In this document: positions 52,630 to 62,700 of the stretch, piece by piece | Layout: the number at the start of each line of letters is the position of its first letter | Position numbering within the stretch: the first letter of the stretch is position 1 | Assembly (NCBI RefSeq): GCF_026127265.1 | Contig: NZ_WWFG01000002.1 | Span: 1,860,001 to 1,924,000 of the forward strand | Length of the DNA stretch: 64,000 bases | Reading direction: 5' to 3' | Origin: Nostoc sp. KVJ3 | GTDB lineage: Bacteria > Cyanobacteriota > Cyanobacteriia > Cyanobacteriales > Nostocaceae | Translations under genes and position numbers: made by a program | Notes under the pieces: generated by a model | Told to the model about the DNA's origin: nothing | Database searches by the model: none | The model's input: the letters and a program-made list of their open reading frames with translations, nothing else

Positions 52630-54012
52630 ATGACAGAATTTTTTAATCAAATTTCCCGTCGCAAATTCATGATTGCAGTCGGAGCATCTGCGGGAACTGT
52701 ATTCCTTAAAGGCTGTTTGGGTAATCCTCCTGATAACCTGACTGGTGGAAGCACTCAAAAACAACCAACTGCTCAGTCGGTGGCTAATATTAGTCCCGAA
52801 CAAACACCAGAAACTACTACAGTAAAGTTAGGATATATACCCATTGTAGAAGCGGCTCCTTTAATTATTGCTAAAGAAAAAGGCTTTTTTACAAAGTATG
52901 GCATGACTGATGTTGGTCTTTCTAAACAAGCTTCTTGGGGTGCAGCTAGAGACAACGTAGAAATTGGTTCGGCGGGTGGTGGGATAGATGGCGGACAATG
53001 GCAGATGCCAATGCCACATTTAATTTCAGAAGGTTTAATCACCAAGGGAAATAAAAAAATTCCCATGTATGTGTTATGTCAATTGATTACACAGGGAAAT
53101 GGAATTGCGATCGCAAACAAGCACCAAGGCAAAGGTATTAGTTTACAACTCGCTGGCGCTAAGTCTTTATTTAAGGAATTAAAATCTTCAACACCCTTCA
53201 CTGCTGCATTCACCTTTCCCCATGTCAACCAAGATTTGTGGATTCGCTACTGGTTAGCAGCAGGTGGCTTAGATCCCGATGCAGATGTCAAATTGCTCAC
53301 AGTACCTGCGGCGCAAACTGTAGCCAACATGAAAACAGGAACAATGGATGCCTTTAGTACAGGCGATCCCTGGCCATATCGACTGGTGCAAGACAAAATT
53401 GGCTATGTAGCAGCATTAACCGCAGAAATTTGGAAAAATCATCCTGAAGAATATCTAGCTATCAGAGGCGACTGGGTTGATAAAAATCCCAAAGCTACCA
53501 AAGCGATTTTAAAAGGAATTATGGAAGCACAGCAATGGTTAGATAATTTTGATAACCGTAAAGAAGCCGCTCAAATTCTCGCAGGACGAAATTATTTTAA
53601 TCTTTCTTCACCGGAAATTCTGGCCGATCCATACCAAGGGAAATATGACATGGGTGATGGTCGGAAAATTGATGATAAATCAATGGCGGCTTACTACTGG
53701 AAAGATGAAAAAGGTAGTGTTTCCTATCCATATAAGAGTCACGATTTATGGTTCATAGTTGAAAACGTTCGCTGGGGATTTTTACCAAAAGATTATATTG
53801 CCAATAATGCTGCTAAAGCCAAGGAACTGATTAACAGAGTTAACCGTGAAGATATTTGGAAAGAAGCTGCCAAAGAAGCTGGGATTGCTGCTGCTGATAT
53901 TCCGACAAATACATCCCGTGGTGTAGAAGAGTTTTTTGATGGCATCAAATTTGACCCCGAAAAGCCAGAAGAATATCTCAAGAATTTGAAAATCAAGAAG
54001 GTCAGTATTTAG
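52630..54012 (+). CDS. cmpA: Bicarbonate-binding lipoprotein of the Cmp ABC transporter
   Basis: The ATG at 52630 follows AAAGGAG. The 460-residue protein has a twin-arginine signal (Ser-Arg-Arg-Lys-Phe near 9-13) ending in the lipobox Leu-Lys-Gly-Cys, so it is exported and lipid-anchored. The rest is a NrtA/CmpA substrate-binding domain. Two positions separate the bicarbonate from the nitrate type: Gln201 in Val-Asn-Gln-Asp-Leu-Trp, where NrtA has His, and Glu274 in His-Pro-Glu-Glu-Tyr, where NrtA has Lys. Both are as in CmpA, so bicarbonate with calcium is the likely ligand. Absence of nirA and narB agrees. First gene of cmpABCD. Confidence 0.88.
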   Translation: MTEFFNQISRRKFMIAVGASAGTVFLKGCLGNPPDNLTGGSTQKQPTAQSVANISPEQTPETTTVKLGYIPIVEAAPLIIAKEKGFFTKYGMTDVGLSKQASWGAARDNVEIGSAGGGIDGGQWQMPMPHLISEGLITKGNKKIPMYVLCQLITQGNGIAIANKHQGKGISLQLAGAKSLFKELKSSTPFTAAFTFPHVNQDLWIRYWLAAGGLDPDADVKLLTVPAAQTVANMKTGTMDAFSTGDPWPYRLVQDKIGYVAALTAEIWKNHPEEYLAIRGDWVDKNPKATKAILKGIMEAQQWLDNFDNRKEAAQILAGRNYFNLSSPEILADPYQGKYDMGDGRKIDDKSMAAYYWKDEKGSVSYPYKSHDLWFIVENVRWGFLPKDYIANNAAKAKELINRVNREDIWKEAAKEAGIAAADIPTNTSRGVEEFFDGIKFDPEKPEEYLKNLKIKKVSI

Positions 54013-54034
54013 AGACGCGATAAATTGCTTGTAG

Positions 54035-54053
54035 AGACGCGATCATCGCGTCT
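54035..54053. repeat. Palindrome between cmpA and cmpB
   Basis: AGACGCGAT and its exact reverse complement flank one C. It belongs to the GTAGAGACGCGAT-type dispersed repeats and sits 22 bases after the cmpA stop. It could lower expression of downstream genes relative to cmpA or protect the cmpA mRNA 3' end. Confidence 0.7.
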
Positions 54054-54093
54054 AGGACAAATAACAAATAAAATTTGAGGAGAACACAGCATC

Positions 54094-54933
54094 ATGACAA
54101 TAGCTCAAAAACGCCCTGCAAGCCCCAAATTTAGTAATAGCTTTATATCCGGTCTGCAAAAGCAATTTCCTGACTTGATACCACCAGCGATCGCAATCGC
54201 AATCTTCTTGACTATTTGGCAACTATTTGCATGGACTCCAGGAGCCACATTACCAGGGCCGATACAGGTTGTCCAAGACACTTGGATTCTCATTTTCTGG
54301 CCTTTTTATGACCGGGGTGGCCTTGATAAAGGTCTATTTTGGCAGATTCTCGCCAGTCTGAAACGGGTTGCGATCAGTTATACCCTAGCTGCGATCGTTG
54401 GTATTGGCTTGGGCGTTTTGATTGGTGTCAATAAAACCATGTCCAAAGCTTTAGATCCCATCTTTCAGTTACTGCGGACAGTACCTCCACTAGCTTGGGT
54501 TCCCATTTCTTTAGCAGCTTTACGACAAAACGAACCAGCCGCCTTATTTGTAATTTTCATCACCGCCATTTGGCCGATTTTAATTAACACTGCTGTCGGC
54601 GTTACCCAAATTCCCCAAGATTACAACAACGTCGCCAAAGTTCTGCAACTTAGCCGCAAAGACTATTTCTTTAATATTTTGATTCCTGCGGCATTACCCT
54701 ACATTTTCACAGGGTTGAGAATTGCGATCGGTTTAGCTTGGTTAGCCATTATCGCCGCCGAAATCGTCATGTCCGGTATTGTCGGAATCGGCTTTTTTAT
54801 CTGGGATGCCTATCAAAATAACAACGTCAGCGAAGTTATTTTAGCTCTAATTTATATCGGCGTTGTCGGCTTGGTGCTAGATAAAATGATGGGTTGGCTG
54901 CAAAACAAAATTTTACCAGCAGAGCAAAAATAG
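54094..54933 (+). CDS. cmpB: Bicarbonate ABC transporter permease
   Basis: The 279-residue permease has about six transmembrane segments and the binding-protein-dependent EAA loop: Ala-Ala-Leu-Pro-Tyr-Ile-Phe-Thr-Gly-Leu-Arg near 200-210, which contacts the ATPases. The N-terminal 30 residues are cytoplasmic. It belongs to the NrtB/CmpB/SsuC branch and forms the membrane channel for the substrate delivered by CmpA. GAGGAG lies 12 bases before the ATG. The nitrate or bicarbonate choice rests on cmpA, not on this sequence. Confidence 0.9.
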   Translation: MTIAQKRPASPKFSNSFISGLQKQFPDLIPPAIAIAIFLTIWQLFAWTPGATLPGPIQVVQDTWILIFWPFYDRGGLDKGLFWQILASLKRVAISYTLAAIVGIGLGVLIGVNKTMSKALDPIFQLLRTVPPLAWVPISLAALRQNEPAALFVIFITAIWPILINTAVGVTQIPQDYNNVAKVLQLSRKDYFFNILIPAALPYIFTGLRIAIGLAWLAIIAAEIVMSGIVGIGFFIWDAYQNNNVSEVILALIYIGVVGLVLDKMMGWLQNKILPAEQK

Positions 54934-55041
54934 TGAATTGGGAATGGGGAATAGGAAAGATTTTTCCAATCCCTAATCCCCAATCATCTCTAATCTTCAA
55001 TGCCCAATGCCCAATACCAAATACCAAATACCAAATATCTT
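54934..55041. repeat. Heptad repeats between cmpB and cmpC
   Basis: GAATTGGGAATGGGGAATAG at 54935-54954 and the ATCCCTA, AATGCCC and ATACCAA heptamers at 54970-55035 are of the short tandem repeat type and can pair imperfectly across the spacer. Confidence 0.65.
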
Positions 55042-57039
55042 ATGTTCGTAGCTGTCGATCAAATTGAAAAAGTTTTTGAATTAACTGGTGGTGGCAAATA
55101 TATCGCCCTTAAAGGAATCGACCTCCAAATAAAAAAAGGGGAATTTATTTCTTTAATTGGTCACTCCGGTTGCGGTAAATCTACCTTATTAAATATGATT
55201 GCGGGTTTGGATTTACCCAGTGAGGGTATTGTCACCCTAGAAGGACAAAGAATTACTAAACCTGGCCCAGACAGAATGGTGGTGTTCCAAAATTACTCAT
55301 TATTACCTTGGCGGACAGTAAGAGAAAATATTGCTCTGGCTGTGGACTCGGTAATGAAGGGTATACCCGCCGAGGAGCGAAACGCTATTATCGAAAAACA
55401 TATTGATATGGTGGGTTTGCGTCCCCATGCAGACAAACAACCAGGAATGTTATCAGGTGGACAAAAACAGCGAGTTGCGATCGCCCGCGCCTTAGCAATT
55501 CGTCCTAAATTACTCTTGCTAGATGAACCCTTCGGTGCATTAGATGCACTCACACGCGGCAATTTGCAAGAACAACTGATGCGAATCTGCGAAGAAAATC
55601 AAGTAACTGCCGTCATGGTTACACATGATGTCGATGAAGCAGTACTATTATCTGACAGAATCGTGATGTTAACCAATGGCCCCGAATCTAAAATTGGTGA
55701 CATTCTCGAAGTAGATATTCCCAGACCCCGCAAACGGATGGAAGTAGTAGAACATCCCAGTTACTACAGCTTGCGGAGTGAGATGATTTACTTCCTCAAT
55801 CAGCAGAAACGGATCAAAAAAATTCGGGCGCGGAAAACTGCTGATATTGCCCGTCATGGGTTAGAAAAAGTTAACCTAGAAATTGGCTTTTTACCTCTAA
55901 CTGCTTGCGCCCCCTTAGCAGTTGCTAAAGAAAAAGGCTTCTTTGCCAAACATGGTTTAGATGAAGTTAACCTTGTACGAGAAAGTAACTGGCGGGGGAT
56001 CGTCGATGGCATTAGTGGGGGTTATTTGGATGCGGCTCAAATGCCTTCAGGGATGCCCATGTGGTTAACTTTGGGAGGACATAATAACCAACCTCTGCCC
56101 GTTGTCACCGCCCTAACCATGACTCGCAACGGTAACGCCATCACCTTGGCAAAACACTTTTACGACCGAGGCGTGCAAACCTTATCAGATTTCAAAAGAT
56201 ATCTGCTTTGCACCCGCGAACAACGGCACACAATGGGGGTAGTGCATCCCGCATCTATGCACAACTTGCTGCTGCGTTACTGGCTAGCGGCTGGTGGAAT
56301 TGATCCAGATTGTGATGTGGATATGAAGACCATTCCCCCAGCGCAAATGGTAGCCGATTTAAAAGCGGGAAGCATTGATGGTTACTGCGTCGGCGAACCT
56401 TGGAACTATCGCGCTGCTGTGGAAGGTGTCGGCTTTACCATCGCTACCGACTTAGAAGTTTGGTTAGGACACCCCGGTAAAGTTCTTGGTGTGCGGGAAG
56501 ATTGGGCAGAAACCTATCCAAATACGCACATTGCTTTAACTAAAGCTTTATTAGAAGCTTGCGTGTATTGTGCAAATCCCGATAATGCCCAAGAAATTCG
56601 CCAAATCTTAGCAGGGCGAGATTATGTTAGTACCGATTTAGAATACATTCAACTCGAAGATCCAGATAATCTCACCTGTGATATAGATCATCCGTTGCAA
56701 GACTATGCCCATCACCAATTTTATTCTGAATCTGCCATTAACCGCCCCAGCCGCACCGAACAAATTTGGATTATGAGTCAATTAGCGCGTTGGGGTGACA
56801 CACCCTTCCCCAGAAATTGGGTAGAAGTTGTTGAACGGGTTTGTCGGGTGCGTGTTTTCAGCACCGCCGCACGGGAATTAGGTTTGGATATTAGCTATAT
56901 TCGTCAGCCGATCAAAATGTTTGATGGTACTCCCTTTAACGCCGACGATCCCATCGCCTATCTCAACAGCTTGAAAATTAAGTGTGATTTTTCAATCGCG
57001 GAAGTTGTTCTTGATGCACCAAGAAGAAAACTCGCATGA
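55042..57039 (+). CDS. cmpC: Bicarbonate ABC transporter ATPase fused to a substrate-binding-like domain
   Basis: I start at the ATG at 55042 (665 residues, Met-Phe-Val-Ala-Val-Asp), since the codons upstream to 55000 are heptad repeat. The N-terminal ABC ATPase (about 1-250) has Walker A Gly-His-Ser-Gly-Cys-Gly-Lys-Ser near 39-46, signature Leu-Ser-Gly-Gly-Gln-Lys near 138, Walker B Leu-Leu-Leu-Asp-Glu-Pro near 160 and the His-Asp switch near 195. The C-terminal part (about 280-660) is a CmpA/NrtA-like binding domain without its own signal, thought to act as a cytoplasmic regulatory domain (in NrtC it mediates ammonium inhibition). The fused layout is typical of NrtC/CmpC. Confidence 0.93.
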   Translation: MFVAVDQIEKVFELTGGGKYIALKGIDLQIKKGEFISLIGHSGCGKSTLLNMIAGLDLPSEGIVTLEGQRITKPGPDRMVVFQNYSLLPWRTVRENIALAVDSVMKGIPAEERNAIIEKHIDMVGLRPHADKQPGMLSGGQKQRVAIARALAIRPKLLLLDEPFGALDALTRGNLQEQLMRICEENQVTAVMVTHDVDEAVLLSDRIVMLTNGPESKIGDILEVDIPRPRKRMEVVEHPSYYSLRSEMIYFLNQQKRIKKIRARKTADIARHGLEKVNLEIGFLPLTACAPLAVAKEKGFFAKHGLDEVNLVRESNWRGIVDGISGGYLDAAQMPSGMPMWLTLGGHNNQPLPVVTALTMTRNGNAITLAKHFYDRGVQTLSDFKRYLLCTREQRHTMGVVHPASMHNLLLRYWLAAGGIDPDCDVDMKTIPPAQMVADLKAGSIDGYCVGEPWNYRAAVEGVGFTIATDLEVWLGHPGKVLGVREDWAETYPNTHIALTKALLEACVYCANPDNAQEIRQILAGRDYVSTDLEYIQLEDPDNLTCDIDHPLQDYAHHQFYSESAINRPSRTEQIWIMSQLARWGDTPFPRNWVEVVERVCRVRVFSTAARELGLDISYIRQPIKMFDGTPFNADDPIAYLNSLKIKCDFSIAEVVLDAPRRKLA

Positions 57040-57511
57040 TAAAAAAATCCTGACAGAAAGAGAGAGTGGAAGAAGTAGCACATCACACGTGAACCTTTTA
57101 TCTCCGTTGACGAGTATTTGAACTGGATGAATCCACCTTTTATCTCCGTTAATGATTTGACTTTTTACATCATCTGAAAAAACCAACAAAAGACCTAACC
57201 CCCTACCCCCTTCCCTACAAGGGAAGGGGGAAAATTCAAAGCCTCTCCCCTTCTAGGGGCTACGGTGTACACACAAGTCTGATCATCTTATCCACATCGT
57301 TTTGATCCCCCCTAACCCCCCTTTTTAAGGGGGGAACTAGAGTCAAAGTCCCCCTTTTTAAGGGGGATTTAGGGGGATCAAGCCACATTTTGCACTCAGC
57401 ACAGAGATGTGTGTACACCGTAGCTTCTAGGGGAGAGGTTTGGAGAGAGGTCAGAATATTCATTTGCACATCGCATACATTTAGCTTTTTAATCCCCAAA
57501 TACCAAATACC
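57040..57511. other. cmpC-cmpD spacer
   Basis: The 472-base spacer is taken up mainly by the MITE-like element at 57260-57423 and by G/C-rich repeats (57199-57240). I see no gene. The gap is long for an operon, so cmpD expression may need read-through or an internal promoter. Confidence 0.6.
57260..57423. mobile_element. 164-bp MITE-like element with perfect 16-bp ends and 10-bp target duplication
   Basis: CTACGGTGTACACACA (57260-57275) is the exact reverse complement of 57408-57423. Directly outside stand identical 10-base copies CTTCTAGGGG (57250-57259 and 57424-57433), so a target duplication is apparent. The centre (57302-57382) is an imperfect inverted repeat rich in C and G runs. No coding capacity. 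Confidence 0.85.
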
Positions 57512-58369
57512 ATGCAAAACCGCAACTCAACAGCTACAAACACACTAGGAAAACCATTTGCAACTGCAACCACTAACCGCAGACCTTTTTTAGAAATTAA
57601 AGACGTTACCAAAGTTTATCCCACAAAGAAAGGCCCCTACACCGTACTCGACGGCGTTAACCTCAACGTCGAACAAGGCGAATTTCTTTGCGTCATCGGC
57701 CACTCTGGCTGCGGCAAATCGACACTTCTAAATATGGTATCCGGTTTTAACTTTCCCACCTCTGGGGAAGTGTTGCTGGAAGGAGAACCAATCACTAAGC
57801 CAGGCCCAGACAGGATGGTTGTCTTCCAAAGCTATGCCTTGCTACCGTGGCGGACTGCTTTTGAAAACATCTACTTAGCTGTTAACGCCGTTTATCCCAA
57901 CAAACCACAAGCTGAAAAAAGAGCGATCGTGCGCGATCATTTAGCAATGGTGGGACTGGCTGATGCAATGGAAAAGAAACCAATGCAGATATCCGGTGGG
58001 ATGAGACAACGGGTTTCTATTGCCCGTGCTTTAGCGATTCGTCCCAAAGTCTTAATTTTAGATGAACCTTTTGGGGCGCTGGATGCCATCACCAAAGAAG
58101 AGTTACAAGAAGAATTACTCAAAATTTGGGGCGATAACCGTTGTACAGTGCTGATGATTACCCATGATATCGACGAGGCACTATTTTTAGCAGATAAATT
58201 GGTAATGATGACTAATGGGCCCCATGCGAAAATAGGTGAGGTCATGGAAATTCCCTTTTCTCGTCCGCGCGATCGCGCCCGCATCATGGAAGATCCACAA
58301 TACTATCAACTACGTAATTATGCTCTAGATTTCCTCTTTAATCGCTTTGCCCATGATGACGTAGGTTAA
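57512..58369 (+). CDS. cmpD: Bicarbonate ABC transporter ATPase
   Basis: The 285-residue ATPase of the NrtD/CmpD type has Walker A Gly-His-Ser-Gly-Cys-Gly-Lys-Ser near 68-75, signature Ile-Ser-Gly-Gly-Met-Arg near 167, Walker B Leu-Ile-Leu-Asp-Glu-Pro near 189 and switch His-Asp near 224. A 28-residue N-terminal extension precedes the domain. It pairs with the ATPase half of CmpC to drive CmpB. The start follows a heptad-like CCAAATACC run without a clear ribosome site. A MITE-like element separates it from cmpC. Confidence 0.92.
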   Translation: MQNRNSTATNTLGKPFATATTNRRPFLEIKDVTKVYPTKKGPYTVLDGVNLNVEQGEFLCVIGHSGCGKSTLLNMVSGFNFPTSGEVLLEGEPITKPGPDRMVVFQSYALLPWRTAFENIYLAVNAVYPNKPQAEKRAIVRDHLAMVGLADAMEKKPMQISGGMRQRVSIARALAIRPKVLILDEPFGALDAITKEELQEELLKIWGDNRCTVLMITHDIDEALFLADKLVMMTNGPHAKIGEVMEIPFSRPRDRARIMEDPQYYQLRNYALDFLFNRFAHDDVG

Positions 58370-58397
58370 ACTAATCGTCATTCTCCTAACTTCTAAA

Positions 58398-59720
58398 ATG
58401 GTTCCTTCCAAACGAGTTTATTTGTTGCTAGTTTTAGGTATAGCGATCGCCCCGATCCTATGCCTTTTTCTCAGCATTAAAGCAGCGATCGCTATCATTG
58501 TGGTATTTGATGCCATAATTCTGGGATTGATGGTTGCAGATGGTATGCAGGTGCGGCGTTCTCGCGTGCAAATAACCCGCGAATTACCGTCCCGATTATC
58601 CATTGGGCGGGATAATCCGGTGATGCTAAAAGTAACATCGCCAAATACCAACGCCTTAATTGAAATCTGCGATTACTACCCAGCAGGGTTTGGTGTATCA
58701 GCACCCACACTCCGGGCGATTATTCCCAGTAATACTACCCAAGAATTGACATATACCGTCAACCCAAAACAGCGCGGCCAGTTCCCTTGGGGAAATATTC
58801 AAGTCCGCCAGTTGGGAATTTGGGGATTAGCTTGGGATGATTGGCAAATTGCCCAAAGTCTGCCAGTGAAAGTTTATCCTGATTTAGTGGGATTGCGATC
58901 GCTGACAATTCGTTTGACATTGCAATCATCAGGATCGATCCGTCAACGCAAAACTGGTATTGGTACAGAGTTTGCCGAACTGCGGAATTATCGCACTGGT
59001 GACGATTTGCGCTTTATTGATTGGAAAGCTACCGCCCGTCGGGTTGGGGCTTATAATAATGCAACGCCACTGGTAAGGGTTCTAGAACCAGAACAAGAAC
59101 AAACTTTACTAATCTTGCTCGATCGCGGCCGCTTAATGACCGCAAAGGTGCAGAATTTGCAGCGATTTGACTGGGGTTTGAATGCAACCTTATCCTTAGC
59201 ATTGGCGGGATTACATCGTGGCGATCGCGTCGGTGTTGGTGTATTTGACCGCCAGATGCATACGTGGATTCCCCCAGAACGCGGCCAACATCATTTAAAT
59301 CAGTTAATCGATCGCTTAACTCCAATTCAACCAGTATTATTTGAATCCGATTATTTGGGGGCGGTGACAAATGTTTTACAACGTCAAACTCGCAGGGCGC
59401 TAGTAGTCGTGATTACCGACTTAGTTGATGTCACCGCCTCTACAGAACTCCTGGCTGCACTTTCCAAGTTAGCGCCTCGCTATCTGCCATTTTGCGTAAC
59501 TCTGCGAGATCCGCAAGTTGATCGTTTAGCACATACCTTCACAGATGATGTTACAGAAACTTATGCCCGTGCAGTGGCACTAGATTTACTAATGCAACGA
59601 CAAATAGCATTTGCTCAATTGAAACAAAAAGGTGTATTAGTTCTAGATGCACCAGCAAATCAAATTGCCGATGAGATAGTTGAGCGATATCTGCAACTCA
59701 AAGCGCGGAATCAACTTTAG
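58398..59720 (+). CDS. DUF58 domain membrane protein
   Basis: The 440-residue protein has two transmembrane segments at about residues 8-25 and 30-46, then a beta-rich domain, then a DUF58 domain with Tyr-Arg-Thr-Gly-Asp-Asp-Leu-Arg-x-Ile-Asp-Trp-Lys-Ala near 198-211 and a von Willebrand A-like part (Leu-Leu-Asp-Arg-Gly near 238, Val-Ile-Thr-Asp near 338). DUF58 proteins are often encoded with MoxR AAA ATPases; none is present here. It begins 28 bases after cmpD and might be co-transcribed with it, although a functional link is not evident. Confidence 0.85.
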   Translation: MVPSKRVYLLLVLGIAIAPILCLFLSIKAAIAIIVVFDAIILGLMVADGMQVRRSRVQITRELPSRLSIGRDNPVMLKVTSPNTNALIEICDYYPAGFGVSAPTLRAIIPSNTTQELTYTVNPKQRGQFPWGNIQVRQLGIWGLAWDDWQIAQSLPVKVYPDLVGLRSLTIRLTLQSSGSIRQRKTGIGTEFAELRNYRTGDDLRFIDWKATARRVGAYNNATPLVRVLEPEQEQTLLILLDRGRLMTAKVQNLQRFDWGLNATLSLALAGLHRGDRVGVGVFDRQMHTWIPPERGQHHLNQLIDRLTPIQPVLFESDYLGAVTNVLQRQTRRALVVVITDLVDVTASTELLAALSKLAPRYLPFCVTLRDPQVDRLAHTFTDDVTETYARAVALDLLMQRQIAFAQLKQKGVLVLDAPANQIADEIVERYLQLKARNQL

Positions 59721-59746
59721 TCGAGACGCATTAGCATCTCGACTAA
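59717..59746. terminator. Bidirectional terminator-like hairpin
   Basis: TTAGTCGAGACGC (59717-59729) pairs with 59734-59746 with one G-T type mismatch around ATTA. It overlaps the DUF58 stop codon and lies 7 bases from the 3' end of the convergent RTX gene. Confidence 0.65.
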
Positions 59747-59752
59747 TCACAA

Positions 59753-62700
59753 TTAAACAACCACAAAATTGTTGTTAGTTAGTGACAATCCAGTTGATAG
59801 TTGGGCAAATTTTACCTGAGTAAACCCAGTCGCACTGCCATCTTGGTCAAAATACAGTCCACCAGTAGAACTGTCATAAATGAATCGTTGAGCGATCGTT
59901 GTTGCAGATGTTCCGATGGTAAACTGGCTAGCTGAAAGTGAACCTATTGATAAACCGCCACCAAAATCATAAGCCGATACCTGAATCAAGTCATTACTGG
60001 CGTTGAAGTCATAAAGACTATCAACACCTTCATTGTAACTATTGAAAGCAAAGGTATCAGTCCCATTCCCTCCATAAAGGCTGTCATTACCTTTTCCACC
60101 TGTGAGGGTATCATTGCCGTTGCTGCCCACAATCAAGTCATTGTAGTCTGTACCTGAGATATTTAATGCTTCAATATTGTTGTAATTAACTAGATACCCG
60201 TCTGCCGTAAACGATCCAGTGTTAGTAGTAGCATTAAAAGTCGAGGCGATTCCCTTTGTAGCAATGTAGTAATTGATGGACAACAAATCGTTACCATTAC
60301 CGCCATTTACTGTTTGAGTAGCTAAGTCAGATGGGGCAGGATCTGAGGATATGGTGGCTAAATAGAAGGAATCATTGCCATCACCCCCAGAGAGCAGATT
60401 ATTACCTTTTGTATTGCTAGCACTGAAGGTATCGTCACCAGCGCCACCGTTGAGGGTATTATCACCTATTGAAGATTCTATATCCAATAAATCATTGCCA
60501 TCCTCACCAGAGAGGAAGTTATCGCCTGTTGAGTACCTAGCATTCAAATTATCGTTACCTGCACCACCATTGAGGGTGTTATTGCCTAAAGAGCGAGTGT
60601 CGAAGGTATTTCCACGATCTTCGTAGTAGGAGCCAGAGATATCAAGAGTATCATTGCCATCGCCCCCAGAGAGCAGATTATCACCTCTTGAACTGCTAGC
60701 ACTCAAACTGTCGTTGCCAGCACCGCCATTAAGGGTGTTATTACCTAAAGAGTGGGAGGAATTGTCGCCACCAAAGATGTCAAGAGTATCATTGCCATCG
60801 CCCCCAGAGAGAAGGTTATCACCTTCTGAACTGCTAGCATTCAAACTGTCGTTACCAATACCACCATCAAGAATATTATCACCTGCACCACTCTCGAGAG
60901 TATCATTTCCTGCACCACCAATCAGAGTATCATTTCCCGCATCACCTCTGAGGATGTCATTACCACTTAAGCCATCGATGATGTCATTACCACCTTGACC
61001 ATTGATGACATCATTGGAGTTATCAAAGCCTGTAATATTGTTATCCAGGTTATTCAGGAAGGTAACAGTGTTCCTTTTGAATAGGGTAGTTTGAGTAGAA
61101 TTAGCATCAAACACATCAAAACTGTCGGTGATGCTAGTTTGTCCATCAAACAGGATATTGCCAATAGCAGGACGTGAAGAAGTTGCTGGCAGATTATCCA
61201 GGTTTTCTAATTTGAAGTTTTGCAGAATGACTTTGCTATCAGCAGAACCTTCAAAGGTAATTTCTAAGTTGTTACCATTTTGAGTTAATTGCAGATTTTG
61301 AGCAGTGAATTGATCGCCTGTAAATTGCAAAGTATCTGAGGAGGCGATCGCAGTTGCTGAGGGATTTGAGCCTTTACCTATGCCACCGAAATCGGTAATC
61401 ACATCAACGCCGTCTCCGAAGTAGTAAACAAATCTATCATTGCCTGCGCCACCAGTTAGGGTATCATTGCCTAAGCCCCCAGAGAGGGTATCGTTGCCAC
61501 TGTTCCCCCCAATTTTGTCATTATTATAAGTTGTACCTGAGATATTTAATCGTTCGATATTCTTGTAAGTAACCCGATTCGTGCCTATGGTAATTGAGCC
61601 AGTGTTAGTAGTGGCATTGAATGTTGTTATTATACCCGCATAAACATCGGAATTCACATACAATACATCGTCACCCTCACCCCCATCAATGGTATCTATC
61701 CCACTATTACCCCCGGAAAGGGTATCGTTGCCACTGTTCCCCACAATGTTGTCATTGTAGCCTGTACCTAAAATATTTAATCGTTCAATATTCTTGTAAC
61801 TAACCTGATTCGCACCCGCTTTAATTGAACCAATATTAGTAGTAGAATTGAATGTGGTTGTAATTCCCCCAGCAGGATAATAGTAATCGACGAACAACAC
61901 ATCGTCACCCTTACCCCCATCGATGGTATCTATACCACTATAGCCCGTGGAGAGGGTATCGTTGCCACTGTTCCCCACAATGTTGTCATTGTAGGCTGTA
62001 CCTGAGATATTTAATCGTTCGGTATTCTTGTAAGTAACCTGATTCGTACCCGCTTGAATTGAACCAATGTTAGTAGTGGCATCGAATGTCGTTGTAATCC
62101 CCACACCAGCATAACTGAAATCGACGGACAACAAATCATCCCCTTGACCCCCATCTACCGTTTGATTCTCTAAATTTAGATAAAAGGAATCATTGCCATC
62201 GCCCCCAAAAAAGAAGTTATTTCCTGTGACAAAATCAGCCTTCAAGGTATCGTCACCAGCGCCACCGTTGATAGTATTATTGCCTGAAGACCCTAATGTA
62301 TCGTAGGTAGTGGGAATACCAGAGATATCAAGATAATCATTACCATCGCCACCAGATAGCAGATTATTCCCTGATGTACCCATAGCCTTCAAGTAATCGT
62401 CACCAGCACCACCATTGAGGGTGTTATTGCCTGATGAGATAAAATTAGGATCTGCTTTATAAGTATAAACACCAGAAGTGGAGAGAGTATCATTGCCATC
62501 GCCACCAAATAACAGGTTATTGCCTTCTGGAGAATCAGCATTCAAGTAATCGTCACCAGCGCCACCGTTGAGGGTGTTATTCCCTGATGAGGCAGTATAG
62601 CCATAGCCATAATAGTTTTGAGAGATGTAAGAAGTGGAGAGAGAATCATTACCATCGCCACCAGATAGCAGGTTATTGCCTGATGAAGCTCCAGCATCCA

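Noticed and set aside
57302..57382. G/C-run inverted repeat as a simple terminator of cmpC
   Set aside because: It is the interior of an element with defined ends and target duplication, so its primary nature is mobile-element sequence, though it may also affect transcription.
52630..58369. Assignment of the ABC operon as nitrate transporter nrtABCD
   Set aside because: Gln201 and Glu274 of the binding protein match CmpA rather than NrtA, and nirA and narB are absent.
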